A stretch of 64,000 nt of DNA from Biscogniauxia marginata (lineage: Eukaryota > Ascomycota > Sordariomycetes > Xylariales > Xylariaceae). Positions 44,510 through 56,982 of this stretch are shown here, one piece after another. The notes under the pieces are model-generated. The model made no database searches, was not told the origin of the DNA, and was given only the letters and a program-made list of their open reading frames with translations. Where the stretch lies: the NCBI GenBank assembly GCA_022695795.1, contig MU404088.1, positions 211,459 to 275,458 of the forward strand. Reading direction: 5' to 3'. Each line of letters starts with the position of its first letter. Position 1 is the stretch's first letter. The translations under genes and the position numbers were made by a program.

Positions 44510-46816
44510 ATGAGTCGATCCCCTGGTCCCTGCCTCCATAAAACATTCCGGTCTTCCAATATTCTCGGGCTTAGACTTGAGCTTGACAAGTTCAAAGAAT
44601 GGTGACTGAGATGCTCAGAATGCGACCTGCTCTTGCGCGTCATAGAGGAGGTTAAGCCGGGCTGGCTGACCGATACCAGAAATTTCCACCGTGAGATCGA
44701 CCTTAATTTCCAAAACACGGTGGGAGGCGTGCCTATGACCGTGCAAATATTCGGGTTTCCAGAAAGCGAAGAACCCGGACATAGCGGAGGTATGGACTGT
44801 ATCTCTGACAGCAGCTATAGTGAAGACTCAGACGCGTCTTCGTGGGAGGAGCTTCCTATAGCGACATTTCAGTATTTTTGTCTTGCGAGAGGTATTTTAT
44901 CTCCCTTACTTAACCTTTTAGTATCAAAAGGCACCGTGGGCTCACAATAAGCTGTGGAATCAGATCCAATAGGTTCGAGCCGGCTTTTATATAATAGTCC
45001 CAGGCCATGTGAAACCCTCGATATCATGCATAGTACCTCCTCCGTCGCCGCTTTGGACCGCGCGTCTCAATGGCTCTCCTACTGCGTGCAACATGATGAA
45101 CAATGCAAGATTACTGACCCGAACAATTGCTTCAAGCCTAACCGTCTCATAAACGTTGGCTCTTCCGATTAGAATGAGATGCCCTTTCTTTTCGAGCCTA
45201 AGGAACTCGTTATCTACGCTTGTTTAAGCTATTGCTGGGGTGCCGATCTTGAAGGTGTCTTGCAGACAACGAGAAATAATATTCCGGATCATGAGAAGGG
45301 TATCGAACTGTCTTCGCTCCCAAAGACCATCCAGGATGCCATCACCGTATGTCGTGGTCTCAAGATATCCAACTTGTGGGTAGACTCAATTTGCATTATC
45401 CAAGATGATAGCGAAGACTGGAAGTGTGAAGCGGCCCAGATGATGAGCATATATGCCAACTCCCATGTAACAATATGTGCTCTAGAGCCATCATCGTGCA
45501 AAGTCGGATTCCTCGGGGAGCAGCTTTACGGGAAACCAGAATGGCAGCGCAAGGTCAAAATGAACGTTCCAATCGAGGCAGGTGGTCCAGACGATGCTAT
45601 CTTCATCAGACAAGGACGATTTACTTCCCGTGGGAGACATTCATCCCAGAGACGAGGTTGGTGTCTCCAATAATCGATGCTACCCGTTCGCATCCTCTAC
45701 TTCGACGGCAATGAGATGCGGTGGGAGTGCAACCAACGTGATATTTGCGAGTGCGGCCACCGTTCGAGAGAGAAGCCATCTGTAGAGATCAAAGGACTAT
45801 ATGACAAGGACTATGATTACGACAACATTGATACGCTCCATGATGAATGGAGGGCTCTCGTCGAGAAGTATTCCGATCGTTCACTCACAAAGCCGACAGA
45901 TAAACTGGTTGCGATTATCGGTCTTGCCAATATGATGGTCTCCAAGTTAGGAGTATCGGTTACCGACGATTACGTTGCAGGGCTATGGAGAAGTGATTTC
46001 CTCCCAGGCCTCACATGGTGTACGGTGCCCGGCGATCCTAACGAAGCTAAGAAACGGCGACCAATTCAAAACAGAGCTCCGACATGGTCATGAGCTTCTA
46101 TCGACGGACCAGTGAGTTACGGCTTCAAGCACGTAATCACGCAGTGGAAATATTGACCTCGTAAATATCAAAGTGATTGTTCTATCGAAGCTATCTTTTG
46201 CCCAGAAATCTTCGACAATACCACAGATGCGGCCTATACAATACTGACGGGATACATAGAACCAGTGGAACTCGCTCACCTGGACGATGAGTTATCCGAG
46301 AGGTGGGGGGCCGAGCACATTATCTCCCCGTCTGATGCCGCCGGTAACCTAAACTTTGAAGGATCCGTAAGCCTTGTACGACCCAAAAGCCTCTCAGGCA
46401 TCTTCGAGAGACTTGGGAGCTACCGAGTCTTAATGGATGAACCGGAAAATCTAAACCTCGACCAAAATGACCTGGAAGCTCAGCACTGGATCCGAGGCAT
46501 GCGCTCCAAAGACCATGTTCTCAAGTATCCTGTACCGGAAGATCGCGACCAGGGTTTTTATTGCTTTAGGCTCCTGACATGGGCGGAAGATATACGGAGA
46601 CGAGGGGCCAGGGGGTCACATCGTCTAGCAAAGGGTGAGAAAGAAGTATGGTACCTTGTGCTTCAAAAACGAGTGCCTAATTCTGAGCACATCTCGAAGC
46701 AGAAGGAACCTGGCACGAGGGGAATCTTTAAAAGGATTGGTATCGATCGTTCCGATCCGGTTGGTTACTTTGGTCTATTCCAATCCGAGAAGCGTGAGGA
46801 GATCATGATCATCTGA
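44510..46816 (+). pseudogene. HET-domain (heterokaryon incompatibility) protein, six in-frame stops
   Basis: A single reading frame of 769 codons from the ATG at 44510 carries continuous HET-family sequence, interrupted by stops at 44603, 44948, 45170, 45671, 46091 and 46154, with no frame change. The HET core is plain: YACLSYCWG, ELSSLPKTIQDAITVCRGL, LWVDSICIIQDDSEDW, AAQMMSIYANSHVTICA, RRGWCLQ before the fourth stop, and NRAPTWS before the fifth, where a Trp is expected. HET proteins trigger cell death in incompatible fusions and overlap with fungal innate immunity. Every stop is one C-to-T or G-to-A step from CAA, CAG, CGA or TGG, compatible with RIP. The C-terminal 220 codons stay open. 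As it stands it cannot make a full protein. Confidence 0.85.
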
Positions 46817-47592
46817 GATGATCTGAAAGATGCTCCCAGTGTTCAAGATGGAACGAGTCTTGGCACTAAGCGTGACTCTTGGGGAGGGGTGGTGGTGGAT
46901 ATCGGGGTATTGATAACTTTAGGCGCATAAAGTGAGAATACTATTCTTTGATATTTTCTTGACCTGGATGCGCGAGGGTTTCCGTCCGGCCCCCCGATGT
47001 GGAAGATATATTAGCCAACATTATACTCGCAGAGGGCGTCGGAAAGCGATAGGCCTCAAATTTTGTTGATCGATGACTATAGATTCGGACGCGTTTTAGA
47101 CCGTCGGGGTGGAGATCCATCCGACAATTGATCGTCTGTCATATGCAAATACATGCGATTATATCCAATAGCTCCCTGTAATCAACGGCTTTCAAACGAT
47201 GACGAAGTTCGGATGACGGGACGGGGTTAAAAGCATGGGATATGCTTCCGATGTGCCTCGTCCGAAGTTTCAAATATTAGATCTGGGAATTGGTTGACGT
47301 GCATAGGGCCTAGGTAGGAAGACATCCCTACCTGCGATCTGGTTTCAACCTATGATTTTGCAGCAACTCTAACTAGGGTAGATGATGATGCACACCCGTT
47401 GCATAAGTCAATGCGGCAGGCTCACTAACGAAGATGGAAATGTCTGAAGGTAAAATTCGGGCAGCATTCTTTTTTATCTGTTCTTGTTGATTCTCCTTGC
47501 CAGTATTGAAATGCAAACCTTCCTCTTGCTGAGGGACATTATTTCGACCTCAGGCCAACCCCTTTCTAAATGATTTGTTAGAGCAGCTAAAC
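46817..47592. other. Intergenic, nothing supported
   Basis: About 0.8 kb between the HET pseudogene and the GH5 gene. It contains the GH5 promoter and no coding signal. Confidence 0.5.
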
Positions 47593-49192
47593 ATGAAGTC
47601 ATCGTTGCTATTATTCGGCAGCATTGCCGCGGTTTTCGCCAGGTCCCCGTTTGCAGTACGTCTCTGATAGTGCACCCTATGGCCAATACTTACAAAATCA
47701 CTACCAGGGTCTCAACATTGCTGGGTTTGACTTTGGATCGGACATTCAGGTAGCGCAGACACAGCCAAGAGCTGGCATTCAGAACCACTAACACATGTAA
47801 AGGGAGCACAAAACATAAGCAACTCATTTGGACCAGTCCCTGGTCTTGGAGATGGACGCAGTGATGGTCCTGCCCAAATGCAGCACTTTGTTCAAAACGA
47901 TGGACTTAATACGTTCAGACTCCGTAAGCCTAAAACCTATCAGAGCCGCCACCACGCTGGCTACCTAGGGAAACAAGGTTGACAAAGATTTCACTTCATT
48001 CAGCCGTTACCTGGCAATTCTTAATCAATAGTCGGAATCTCAATGGCTTAGCAACTGCAGAAATTGGCAATACATCCAACGGAACGCTAGATCGAACGAA
48101 TGCGGCGGAATACAACCTGCTGGTTAGAGCATGCTTAGACACGGGCTCGACTTGCATTATTGATATACACAACTATGCTCGCTTTGAGGGCCAGATTATC
48201 GGCCAAGGAGGTCCTACTAATGCGCAGTTCGCATTGCTGTGGTCTCAAATTGCTTCCATGGTAACTATTTCTCGCAAGTTTAAAGTCTGAGTACCCACGT
48301 ATAATTAATATGTCTTTGTATCTAGTACCGTAATGAGTCCAAGGTCATTTTTGGCGTCATGAATGAGCCACATGATCTCCCCGACCTATCGACGTGGGCA
48401 GACACCGTACAGGCTGCCGTGACGGCTATTCGCCAGGCTGGCGCCACGACGCAAACGATTTTGCTTCCGGGGACAGAGTTCACGCATGCATCAAGCTTTG
48501 TTGAGAACGGCTCCGCCGGCAACCTGAGCAGGGTCGTGAACCCGGATGGTTCCATCACCAATCTTGTATTCGAGGTCCATCAATACCTCGACGCTGATGG
48601 GAGCGGAACAGCTCTAGAATGTGTCACCGACCACATTCAGGATGGCTTCATGCCCCTGGCTCAGTTCTTAGTTGCGAATGGAAGAAAGGCGCTCCTTGGA
48701 GAGATTGGCGGTGGAAATACAACATCGGTAAGGCCACTAACTCTTTACATGACTAGTTGATGCTAGAGCTGAACGGGGGCTGACCAACTTGCTGCATAGT
48801 GCCTCACCAATCTGCGCAACAGCCTTGCTTTTATTAATGATAACCCAGACGCGTTTATGGGCTACACCGCCTGGGCAGCTGGCGGCTTCTCGCCCCTTGA
48901 CTACAATCTGACCATGACGCCCAAGGGCTCGCCGGGCAACTTCACTGACCAGGAGACCGTCACTCAATGTGTAGTCGGGACTAGGAATGCCAACTCAAAC
49001 TCCACCACGGCAGGCTCAATTTTGGGCACTAATTCGACGAACTCTACGTCAACACTGAACCAAGGCGACTCCTCTGGAGGATCAGGTGATACTCCTAGCG
49101 CGGTTCCAGTGGCCGCGTCAACAAGGCTGGCAGCCGGAGGGCTTCTGGAGACAATGCTAGTAATGGCTGCTTTGGTAGTATTAGTACTGTAA
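47593..49192 (+). CDS. GH5 endo-beta-1,4-glucanase, probably GPI-anchored
   Basis: Six exons (47593-47655, 47708-47749, 47803-47923, 48004-48260, 48326-48727, 48800-49192) give 425 residues with all phases consistent. A signal peptide lies at residues 1-16 (MKSSLLLFGSIAAVFA). GH5 landmarks are GLNIAGFDFG, TFRLPVTWQFL, CIIDIHNYARFEGQIIGQGG, the acid/base Glu175 in FGVMNEPHD, EVHQYLDADGSG, and the nucleophile Glu287 in LLGEIGGGN, then MGYTAWAAGGF. The tail is rich in Asn/Ser/Thr and ends in a hydrophobic LLETMLVMAALVVLVL after a small-residue stretch, the pattern of a GPI-anchor signal. No cellulose-binding module is seen. The protein would act on beta-glucans at the cell surface or wall. Confidence 0.9.
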
Positions 49193-49581
49193 CTAAAATG
49201 ATGATAGGGTGCCTCCTGGAGAGGCCTACCCATTTAGTAATTTGGTAATATAATTATACATACAACGTATATAGTGCAAATTGTTATTCTATGGCATGGC
49301 AACAAACGCCATATATGCATGTTGAAATTACACGATACTATGAGGATGGGATTATCCACACTTTCCCGAGATAGTGGTATACATAACGAAGGGCAGCTCA
49401 TATGTATATATGAGGCTATATACGAAAGTATAGTGCGTTTAGTACCCCTTATTATTGGGAGAAGCTAGCCGTGCAGTGTCCCACATAAGCCTCCTGTCAA
49501 ATCTCTTACAGCCACAAGCGGCCCGTCAGCACAGAAGGAAAGGGGGGGTGATAACCATGGTTAGTAATTGAGAAAGAACAG

Positions 49582-49684
49582 TGTGAAGCATATTAGTTCA
49601 AGGTGAATTTAGATAGATGGGCAAAGCCTCATCTATATATACAGATACAGGTGATCAGAGGTCGTCATAACCCCATATTTCAAC
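49582..49684 (+). repeat. Dispersed LTR-like repeat, copy A
   Basis: It begins TGTGAAG and contains a small hairpin (GATGGGCAAAGCCTCATC) followed by ATACAGATACAGGTGA and CCCCATATTTCAA. The same order of blocks recurs at 59614-59725. It is probably a fragment of a retrotransposon terminal repeat; no ORF is associated. Confidence 0.55.
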
Positions 49685-50158
49685 ATGCAGACCCGCTTCT
49701 TAAACAAGAATGAGGCAAGGAAACCCATCTATGGGCATTGGTGGGTATATAAATTCGAAGTAGGTTTGACAGTGGAAATATCGAGGCTTGTCTGTTCACA
49801 GAGTCCTTGATATCGGTTAACACTTTAGGTCTCTCAGCTCCACTCAAGAGTTCACATCAGACTTAATTTAGAAAGGAAGTACGGTTAAGGTAGGCCACCC
49901 TCTTGGTTTATAAGCTAACACATCTTCAAATATAGTCCGGCATAGAGCGATTCTTGTCATTTCGTCTGCTTGTTCTGTTGAAATACATTTAGTTCTAGCC
50001 ATCTATCAAGGTATTACCAAATACCCAATGTTTCATTACCGAATCTCATGTCCTTGATGCTGACTCGTCTCATTAGTAATTAGTATTACCAAAATCTCGG
50101 CGAAAACAACCTCGTAATTCTGAACCAATAATTTATCGAACCAAGCAGTACATTTCCT
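49685..50158. other. Intergenic, nothing supported
   Basis: About 0.5 kb. It may contain the rest of the LTR-like element, but I cannot place its far end. Confidence 0.4.
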
Positions 50159-51501
50159 TTATCTGTAAATCTCTAAGCTGTTTGACAACTCATGAACCAT
50201 TAAGCAAATCTTAGTAACGTTGTCTTCAGCCTTGACTAGCATTTCCCTTGGTCCCTTTTTGGACCCTATCACTGTTTTAATGCAGCTCAGAAGTGCGACT
50301 AGATCGTTCAAGTGGTGTAGTGCGGTGTTAAAGATAGTCCACGCTTTCATGCCAGGGCCGTTGACGCTGTAGCAGTCGAAGATCATAGCGCCTTCAACAG
50401 TCCCCGTGGTTCGGGCGTGTTCGTTAACAATAAGCAGAATTTGAGCCGCAACGCTGCTAGCGGTGGCACTGAGCAGATGCACAACAGCCGCAAAGAGCAT
50501 ACTGTTGTTGACGTATACTTTGCAGTTAGTGCACGATAGAACGTCCTCGCATGTTCTTATGTCGCGTTCTAAGCACGCGAGGAGCATATCAATAACCATA
50601 TCTGAACCCTCCATACCCATATCCTCCAGGAGTTGCACCATAGTATCGAGACACAAGCAGCGAAACGGGTATTCTTGATCGCAGTCATTGATAGGGGCGT
50701 TTGAGCTGATTGAGATTGCACGTGTAGATGGCATGGTTTCCGGTGTTGGTGATATGTCGATTGATACATCGTATTGGGTCTGTAAGGGAGGATGTTTCCA
50801 AGTTTCCTCAGCTGGTACTGACTCAATGGGTGACGGTACCAAGCTCAAGATATCCGATTCGAAGATGGGTGGGTTTTCGTTCAAGCTTTCATAGATTTCG
50901 ACGTCCAGTAAACCCGACACACCGGGGGGTTCCGACGAATCCCCGCTAGATACCTGCCATAGGAGGCCCCACCAGCCGTCCTGGTCACTGGGGGGATCTA
51001 TGGGAGACTGTGCAGACGTGCTTGAGAGAGATTCAGAGACGTTTCGAGCACCTTCTTTTTTTTCGTTTAACCTTGTTAGATCGTTGATTTGTAGCTCCTG
51101 AGAGTTTCGTTGTCCGGGCGTGTAGCTAGTAGTTGATTCAGGGGACAAACCCCTTGTAGGTGTAAACGCGGGTAATCGTCGAAGCTTTTTGCGGCTACCC
51201 TTGGTCGTGGAGCTCTGCGTATAAGTACAGCTGCTCATACTCGCCTTGCATCTTTTGCAGCCGTGTCGATCTCCACTGCATTTAAGCTTTCGAGGTGTTA
51301 GTGTATTATTATTGTAGTAGAGATATCTTGTTCTTTCTCTAAGAGATCTGCTAATTTAGTAGCTAGTCAACTTACCTTTCGACCACGACAAGAATCACAC
51401 GCCACCGTAGTGTAAGCACGGGCTTCAAGACCATTAGCTCTGGAGAGTTCGACATGCTCCAAGGCTTTGGTGTCATCGTTGTATCTAAAAGTACCAAACA
51501 T
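50159..51501 (-). CDS. Zn2Cys6 transcription factor, AflR-like
   Basis: Two exons, complement(50159-51286, 51376-51501), give 417 residues. The zinc cluster spans the intron: exon 1 ends CDSCRGRK and exon 2 begins LKCSGDRHGCKRC, so Cys35, 38, 45, 52, 55 and 62 form CX2CX6CX6CX2CX6C. The ATG at 51501 is the first in frame. A basic stretch (KGSRKKLRR) follows. The C-terminal part contains YPFRCLCLDTMVQLLEDMG and LLSATASSVAAQILLIVNEHAR, the arrangement of AflR-type regulators of secondary-metabolite clusters. The middle is Ser/Pro-rich. No biosynthetic core enzyme lies next to it in this window, so its targets are not evident. Confidence 0.82.
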
Positions 51502-54500
51502 ATTTCTTCGAGTTTCTTTACTATACTTTCTTACCGTTTAGTCTCTATTCGCTTATTAGCAAGGTTGGTAATACAGGAAACAAAAAGCTGTTTGCTTCTC
51601 CTTATATCTCTAACGACGCTAAGACACGGTTATAAATCCTGTGCAAGAGCTTCGCATTTAATACACAGTTCAGTTCTCATGGCCCCCTATTGTTGACGTT
51701 CATCTGCGTCCACGTGTCATTATATATATTATTACATTCATCCAATCCGCTTCTAACGGGATGGATCTCACGAAACACAAAGTCGGCGAAGTATCTCATC
51801 CTACATAAAAAGTGTTTCTCGTTCCTTTACACGATCTTCGATGTAAATCTGTGTCGAAAGCAATCCTGTATGTAACCTTAGGCACGCCGGTGACAACAGG
51901 GATTCACTTCGCTAATCCGAATAAACGTAGTGGGTCATGGTTGGTATTCAACGAGATCTATCCGATCGAAAAGCAGAAGATGTAGTATCTGAATCTTGAG
52001 TCGGAGATGAAAATCGTCTAGTCATGCTGTGGTCCCGGAATGGGGTCGTTCCGGTTTGCAGTATTCATGTAAGGTCACCCGCGCCTAGTAGCCATTTCAC
52101 AGGCTCTATTACATTCAATAAACAGTTTCATTTACACATTGCAGCTTATCTTGGCCTATAGCAAGTGCGTTATCAGCTGCCCCGCGAATATTGGGTTGGA
52201 TCGCAGGAAATATCCTGTTGTGACATACAAAGGACCGTATCCGTGGCTTTAGCAGGCTGAAGTATGATAAGTTTGAGGATCTCTTTCCCAGAAGATGGAT
52301 ATTCCTCCGAGGTTCAGAGACGATTTACTTACGACATCTTGATTTATATCTGCCCCTATTACAGCCCTGGCACGATGTTAACCCCGTTTTCATTCCGCAC
52401 TTATACGCATCATGTGCACCACCCCGCGTTGCAGATCTTGCCTGCAGCGATGTAGAGATGCATTGTGATAGTGGCTGACAGAGGTTGCAATGGAGAAATG
52501 CTCTTGCGTGTTACATAATCTTGAGCATTCTGGTCGAATCATCCCCAAAGCAATATCGACCTGTAGAGAAGAATATGAATCGATAAATGAACTAAGTGAA
52601 CTACTCGATAACACACATACCACTGCTAGAACTGATGAAATACTACGTTACCAGGTGGCACTATTAAGGTGCGTCATGTCAGAGCCATTGCCTTTACTGC
52701 CCAAATGTCTATATAATACATACCTATTCAACAATGATAGGATCGTTCATAATATATTATATCCTAAATGTAGAAGCTGAAGATGGAAACCCAATTAGAT
52801 GTCCATGATTAACTCATATAAGCAACTGACTGCCTTGTACAAGACCGTGTAGTGTTAGCATCTTCATGCTAGCAATATGTATATTATCTTGGGAAAGAAT
52901 CATTACCTGTTAGCGCTAAGTTCAAGGGATAAACAGACCAGCAAAAATTACTTGTTAGCTGATAAAAAAGAATAAATCATGTTCCGATCTTCCTACAATT
53001 AGGCGATCAGAAGTCTCAGGCCCAATGTTTTACATGCCTCCACGCCGGTTGACACAACATGGTCGTTTATCGAGTCACAAAACGCACATTGACTCACCCA
53101 TCTTTTCATTTTAGCCATCGACGTAACCTTATGTTACATAGCATGAACGTCGCGCTTGGTTGAATTATTTCCCCTCCCAAGTAACTCGAAGCGAATTGCA
53201 ACCGTCCATGAAAATCTTTTTCGCGAGGCCTTATGCAGGTGATCATGGCCAGCAATATTCTCCATGCTACGCCAGATATTATGGGAGTCAAATCACCCAT
53301 ATTCGTCAAATTTCATAATATTCTAGTGGTCATAGTACCATAGAAGATTGAAAATCATTGACAATTACCCCCCTTATCTAACGACTTTGGCCTAGCTCCT
53401 CTGAGCCGGTATCTGCTTGCGTGCCGCCTCCCAAAACATCACACTTCACACCGTCTAAATTTTCGCGTCGTCAAATTGATACGCAACATGCTCTGTTAAT
53501 TTCAGAGGGCGACCATTCGGCATTGTCCCAGCTATCTCCTTGTGCGGAACGCAGTCGAAGATGGAGCGCAGAAAGACGCGCTGCGAATCTGGATCCACGA
53601 CCACAGGTTCTATCTTGATGTTTAGATCTGTAAAAGCCTATATTGGCTCCTTGATTATATTGCGATAGCCATCTACCGTTACCTTTCGCCCATTATATGT
53701 CACTTGCACTTCTGGATGTCAGAGCCTAGCCATGTCGGACTCCATCTTCCGGCCGTTGATACAGTCGATATATGACTAAAGCATGTCAATAAGGCCCGGT
53801 AAGAAATTACGCTTGCAACCGGAATGCGAGGTTGCTAGCTAATAAAGCCAACCGTGTATCCAGAGTTTGGATATCGCAGCTGAGAACGGATGGCGTCAAC
53901 ATCAAGCCCATGGAGCGTTCCGAACACCTTCCCGCTCCTGGATCAAACAAATTGTATGCCAATAAAATGTTGATTTTAGGAAAAATGTGATATGCACCTT
54001 AGCTTAGTGAGGCTTATATTTCAACAAATGGCACGACATCTCTTTGCTTTTGAAACCCCTTCTCTAGTCCGACCACGACAGCCAAAAGAAAATTAACAGC
54101 ATCTTATGTACATTTATCATAAACGCCCATACCTAGTCAATCTCGTTGCGCGGTATGACCTCGCCTATCTTTAATACCCAAACTTCACCGATGAGAACCG
54201 GTATGTCTTTGCAGGCTACCCCGAGCAGGACATCATGTAGATGAAGGATATACGAGATCACTATGGTCATTACAAAGTATCCATTGACTTGATGCCCAGC
54301 GGATAGAAAGTCGCTCCGATTGACACTGGTGCGCAGAATGGACATAACTCTCTAAAGTAATATTGAGACGTAATAGTTTTACCTTTTGTGTGATAACTGC
54401 ATATCAATTACCAAGGCAAACCATTTTTGATAATGATAATAGTTCTAGGTAGTCAGAAGATAAATATTGACATGAATGTTGTAAATCGGGGTTAAAAGAA

Positions 54501-54624
54501 TATTTCTATTGACTTTGACTTTAGATCCCCTCTTTCACCAGTTTGCATGAATCATCCTTCAGGTGATTTAATACAGTCATCTTAAATAATGGCCTTATAA
54601 TATCAGTAGTATGGCTAAGGATCC
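51502..54624. other. Long gene-poor stretch
   Basis: About 3.1 kb with no supported gene. Short ORFs at 52490-52780, 53421-53618 and 54133-54345 lack motifs. The only structure recognised is the LTR-like repeat at 53968-54026. Confidence 0.5.
53968..54026 (+). repeat. 59-bp LTR-like dispersed repeat, copy 3
   Basis: It starts TGTTGATTTTAGG and ends TATATTTCAACA, with the core CCTTAGCTTAGTGAGGCTTA. It differs from copy 1 by a few changes, mostly transitions. No target duplication is recognisable here. Confidence 0.6.
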
Positions 54625-56278
54625 TTACACGCCAGTGTTGTGGAGTCCCCTAATAGACGAGCCTGACGCCTGCTGCGTGAAGGCAAAAGAACTATCCGCT
54701 AAAACATTTTGCCCTGTTTCATCAACGATGATACCCTTGCCAGTCTCCGTATCCTTTCGGGTAATGGAGAACTCCTTGATGGCGTACTGAGACTCTCCGT
54801 TAAGAGCCATCTCTGCCAGTGCCTTGCCGATCAAGGGCACGAACTTCATTGCCCAGCCAGCCGTGAAGACCATTACACTGTCTTTCAGACCACCATTGAG
54901 GTACTCCTCGGGAATATAGTCTAGGACAAACATGTTATCTGCGTCACATCAAGTCAGCCTACCAGTAGAGGTTCCAAGTTTTCAGGGGCACATACCGAAG
55001 ACATTAGTCTGCAAGCAACTCAGGGTAAAAGCTGGGACGGTGGAATCAACACCGACGACATGCTTTTTGATGAAGTCTTGTGTGTCTTGAATGTCCTCCG
55101 GACTGAAAACGTTTGTTTGTCGTTCGATGGGATCCTTAATCCGACGAGTGGCAGCATCTACAGCGATACGGGCGACGTTGGGAGGGCCCCAAGGTACGGT
55201 TGGGAAACCGTAGAAAAGCTGCGATCTGCCGTCCTTGTCGGGGGCAAATTGGAACCACATGCCTGTGATACACTAGATCAACAATCATAATGGCACTTGT
55301 CATCAAAGAATGGGATGCATACTGGGAAATATTGTCCCTCTTGGTCCAGCATTGGCGTTAAAGTAGCTAGCCACCATCTCCCAAATGTCAAGGTCGAGGG
55401 ATATGCCGAAGCTTGGCTTCAGCACATGATTGACGTAGTCGCCAGAAGCAATAATGATCTTCTTTGCCTTATATAAGACAGGATGATTGTCGTGGCGGAT
55501 CGTGTGCACTTCCCAGATGTTACTATCACCCTCGGAGAGACGAATGACCTTGACGTGCGTATGCTGCTTGGCCTCGGCGCCGTAATCCTTAGCTAGGCTT
55601 AGAAGGGTTCGCAAAAGAAGCTGGACATTTATGACGCCGTTGTCGGGCGCGTAGAGACCGATCCATTCAGGGGGCAAATCCTTGAAGGGGTAGCGGTCCT
55701 CGATGTCCGTGGCGTTCACTCAAATGGGAAGTCAGTCTATGCACATGCATACTAGTAATGGTAAGTTCTCCCTTTAGTCTTGCTTACATTCCTTATACGG
55801 CATGTTGAGTCTTTCAAGGTTCGAGACCGGGCCCATCAAGGTTCCTATTGGGTGTAAGTATACTGATTTCCAGACAGTCGCTTCACTCCGAGTACGACTG
55901 ACCTTCTGGGGTGCCGCCACCATAGTCTTTATTTCCAAAATTGAGAAGACCGCTTATCCAGCGAAGAGATGTACCGGAGTCCTTCTCGAGGGAATCCCAG
56001 AACTTCATGGCTTCCTTAGCTAGATCAGCCATGAAATCCTCGGTGTACCTATCCAGGACGCCATTAGTGAGCATGGAACCCTTGAACGTAAGGGAACGTT
56101 GTACGACTTACATGGTCCGAAACATGCGAGCCAGATCGTTGGAGCTCCCCGCTTGGTTGAAGAAATTGTTCTTCTCGAGGACCAAAACCCTAGCCTCTGC
56201 CTTGGCCATCTCGTAGGTAGCCGCAAGCCTGATGGGGCCGCCTCCGACAACGATTACATCGAAAACTTCATGGGCCAT
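54625..56278 (-). CDS. FAD-dependent amino-acid/sarcosine oxidase-like (DAO fold)
   Basis: Six exons, complement(54625-54938, 54996-55262, 55323-55718, 55788-55844, 55903-56048, 56112-56278), give 448 residues, all phases consistent. DAO-family flavoenzymes oxidise amines or amino acids, making H2O2. Visible are the N-terminal VIVVGGGPIRLAATYE, LVLEKNNFF with the ribose-binding Glu, SSNDLARMFRTMYTEDF (typical of sarcosine and fructosyl-amine oxidases), the middle IIIASGDYVNHVL, and C-terminal CLQTNVFDNMFVLDYIP and TAGWAMKFVPLIGKALAEMAL. The GxGxxG loop has Arg where the third Gly is expected (GGGPIR), a GGG-to-AGG-type change, which may weaken FAD binding. The start at 56278 is preferred over an upstream in-frame ATG because it begins right before the Rossmann strand. 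It is divergent from an L-amino acid oxidase gene. Confidence 0.85.
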
Positions 56279-56982
56279 GTTCACAGTTGATTGGATGAAT
56301 TGAATACGCTGAATGAGTTGTAAGAATAAAATTTTCCTTTGCAAGACACGTTGGGAGACATTCTAGTTAGCACTTTGAAAGGCTTTTATGCTGCATCTAT
56401 TAGGCGGTCCGTATATGCCGCTGTATGTTGACGACCGTAGCTGTTCCGTTTCCGCCCAGACTGTCTGGTTCAGCCGTTCATTTTCGCTGATCAGTTGACA
56501 CTCAATCGGAAGCATACCTGTCTAGATTATGAGCTTGGGATCAACCGTATAACAACTCAACAGGGTCATAGTACAGGCTATGTGTGGACGACACCAACGT
56601 GGTGGCTGGCTCACAGATAGTTTCACAAGGTCGTGAGGGTGGCCATATTGATCTCGGCGAGAATCGGGCATCAATAGACGATAAGAATGATATTGTCTTA
56701 TAGTGGTAAGACAAAGCTGAGCTCCATAGCTGTACCATTTGGGAAATTACAGCACAGTTATGAGGGTTCCTATTGCTCATTGTCGTACAAGAGCAAGATG
56801 GGGTGGTAGATTGCGAAAGCCCGGTACACGATATCCAGGGCTTTCGATCATCAAGGAAATATAAAACAGAGAAATTTATGATTTCTAGGAATAAAGTCAC
56901 AAACCAACAACCCTGCTAACATTCACTTTGGGACATAATATTCTCATTAGCTACCATTGACTGGGCTTTGTACTTGACCGTC
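56279..56982. promoter_or_regulatory. Shared promoter region of two flavin oxidase genes
   Basis: About 700 bases separate the divergent ATGs at 56278 and 56983. No gene is supported; the arrangement would permit joint control of the two oxidases. Confidence 0.4.
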
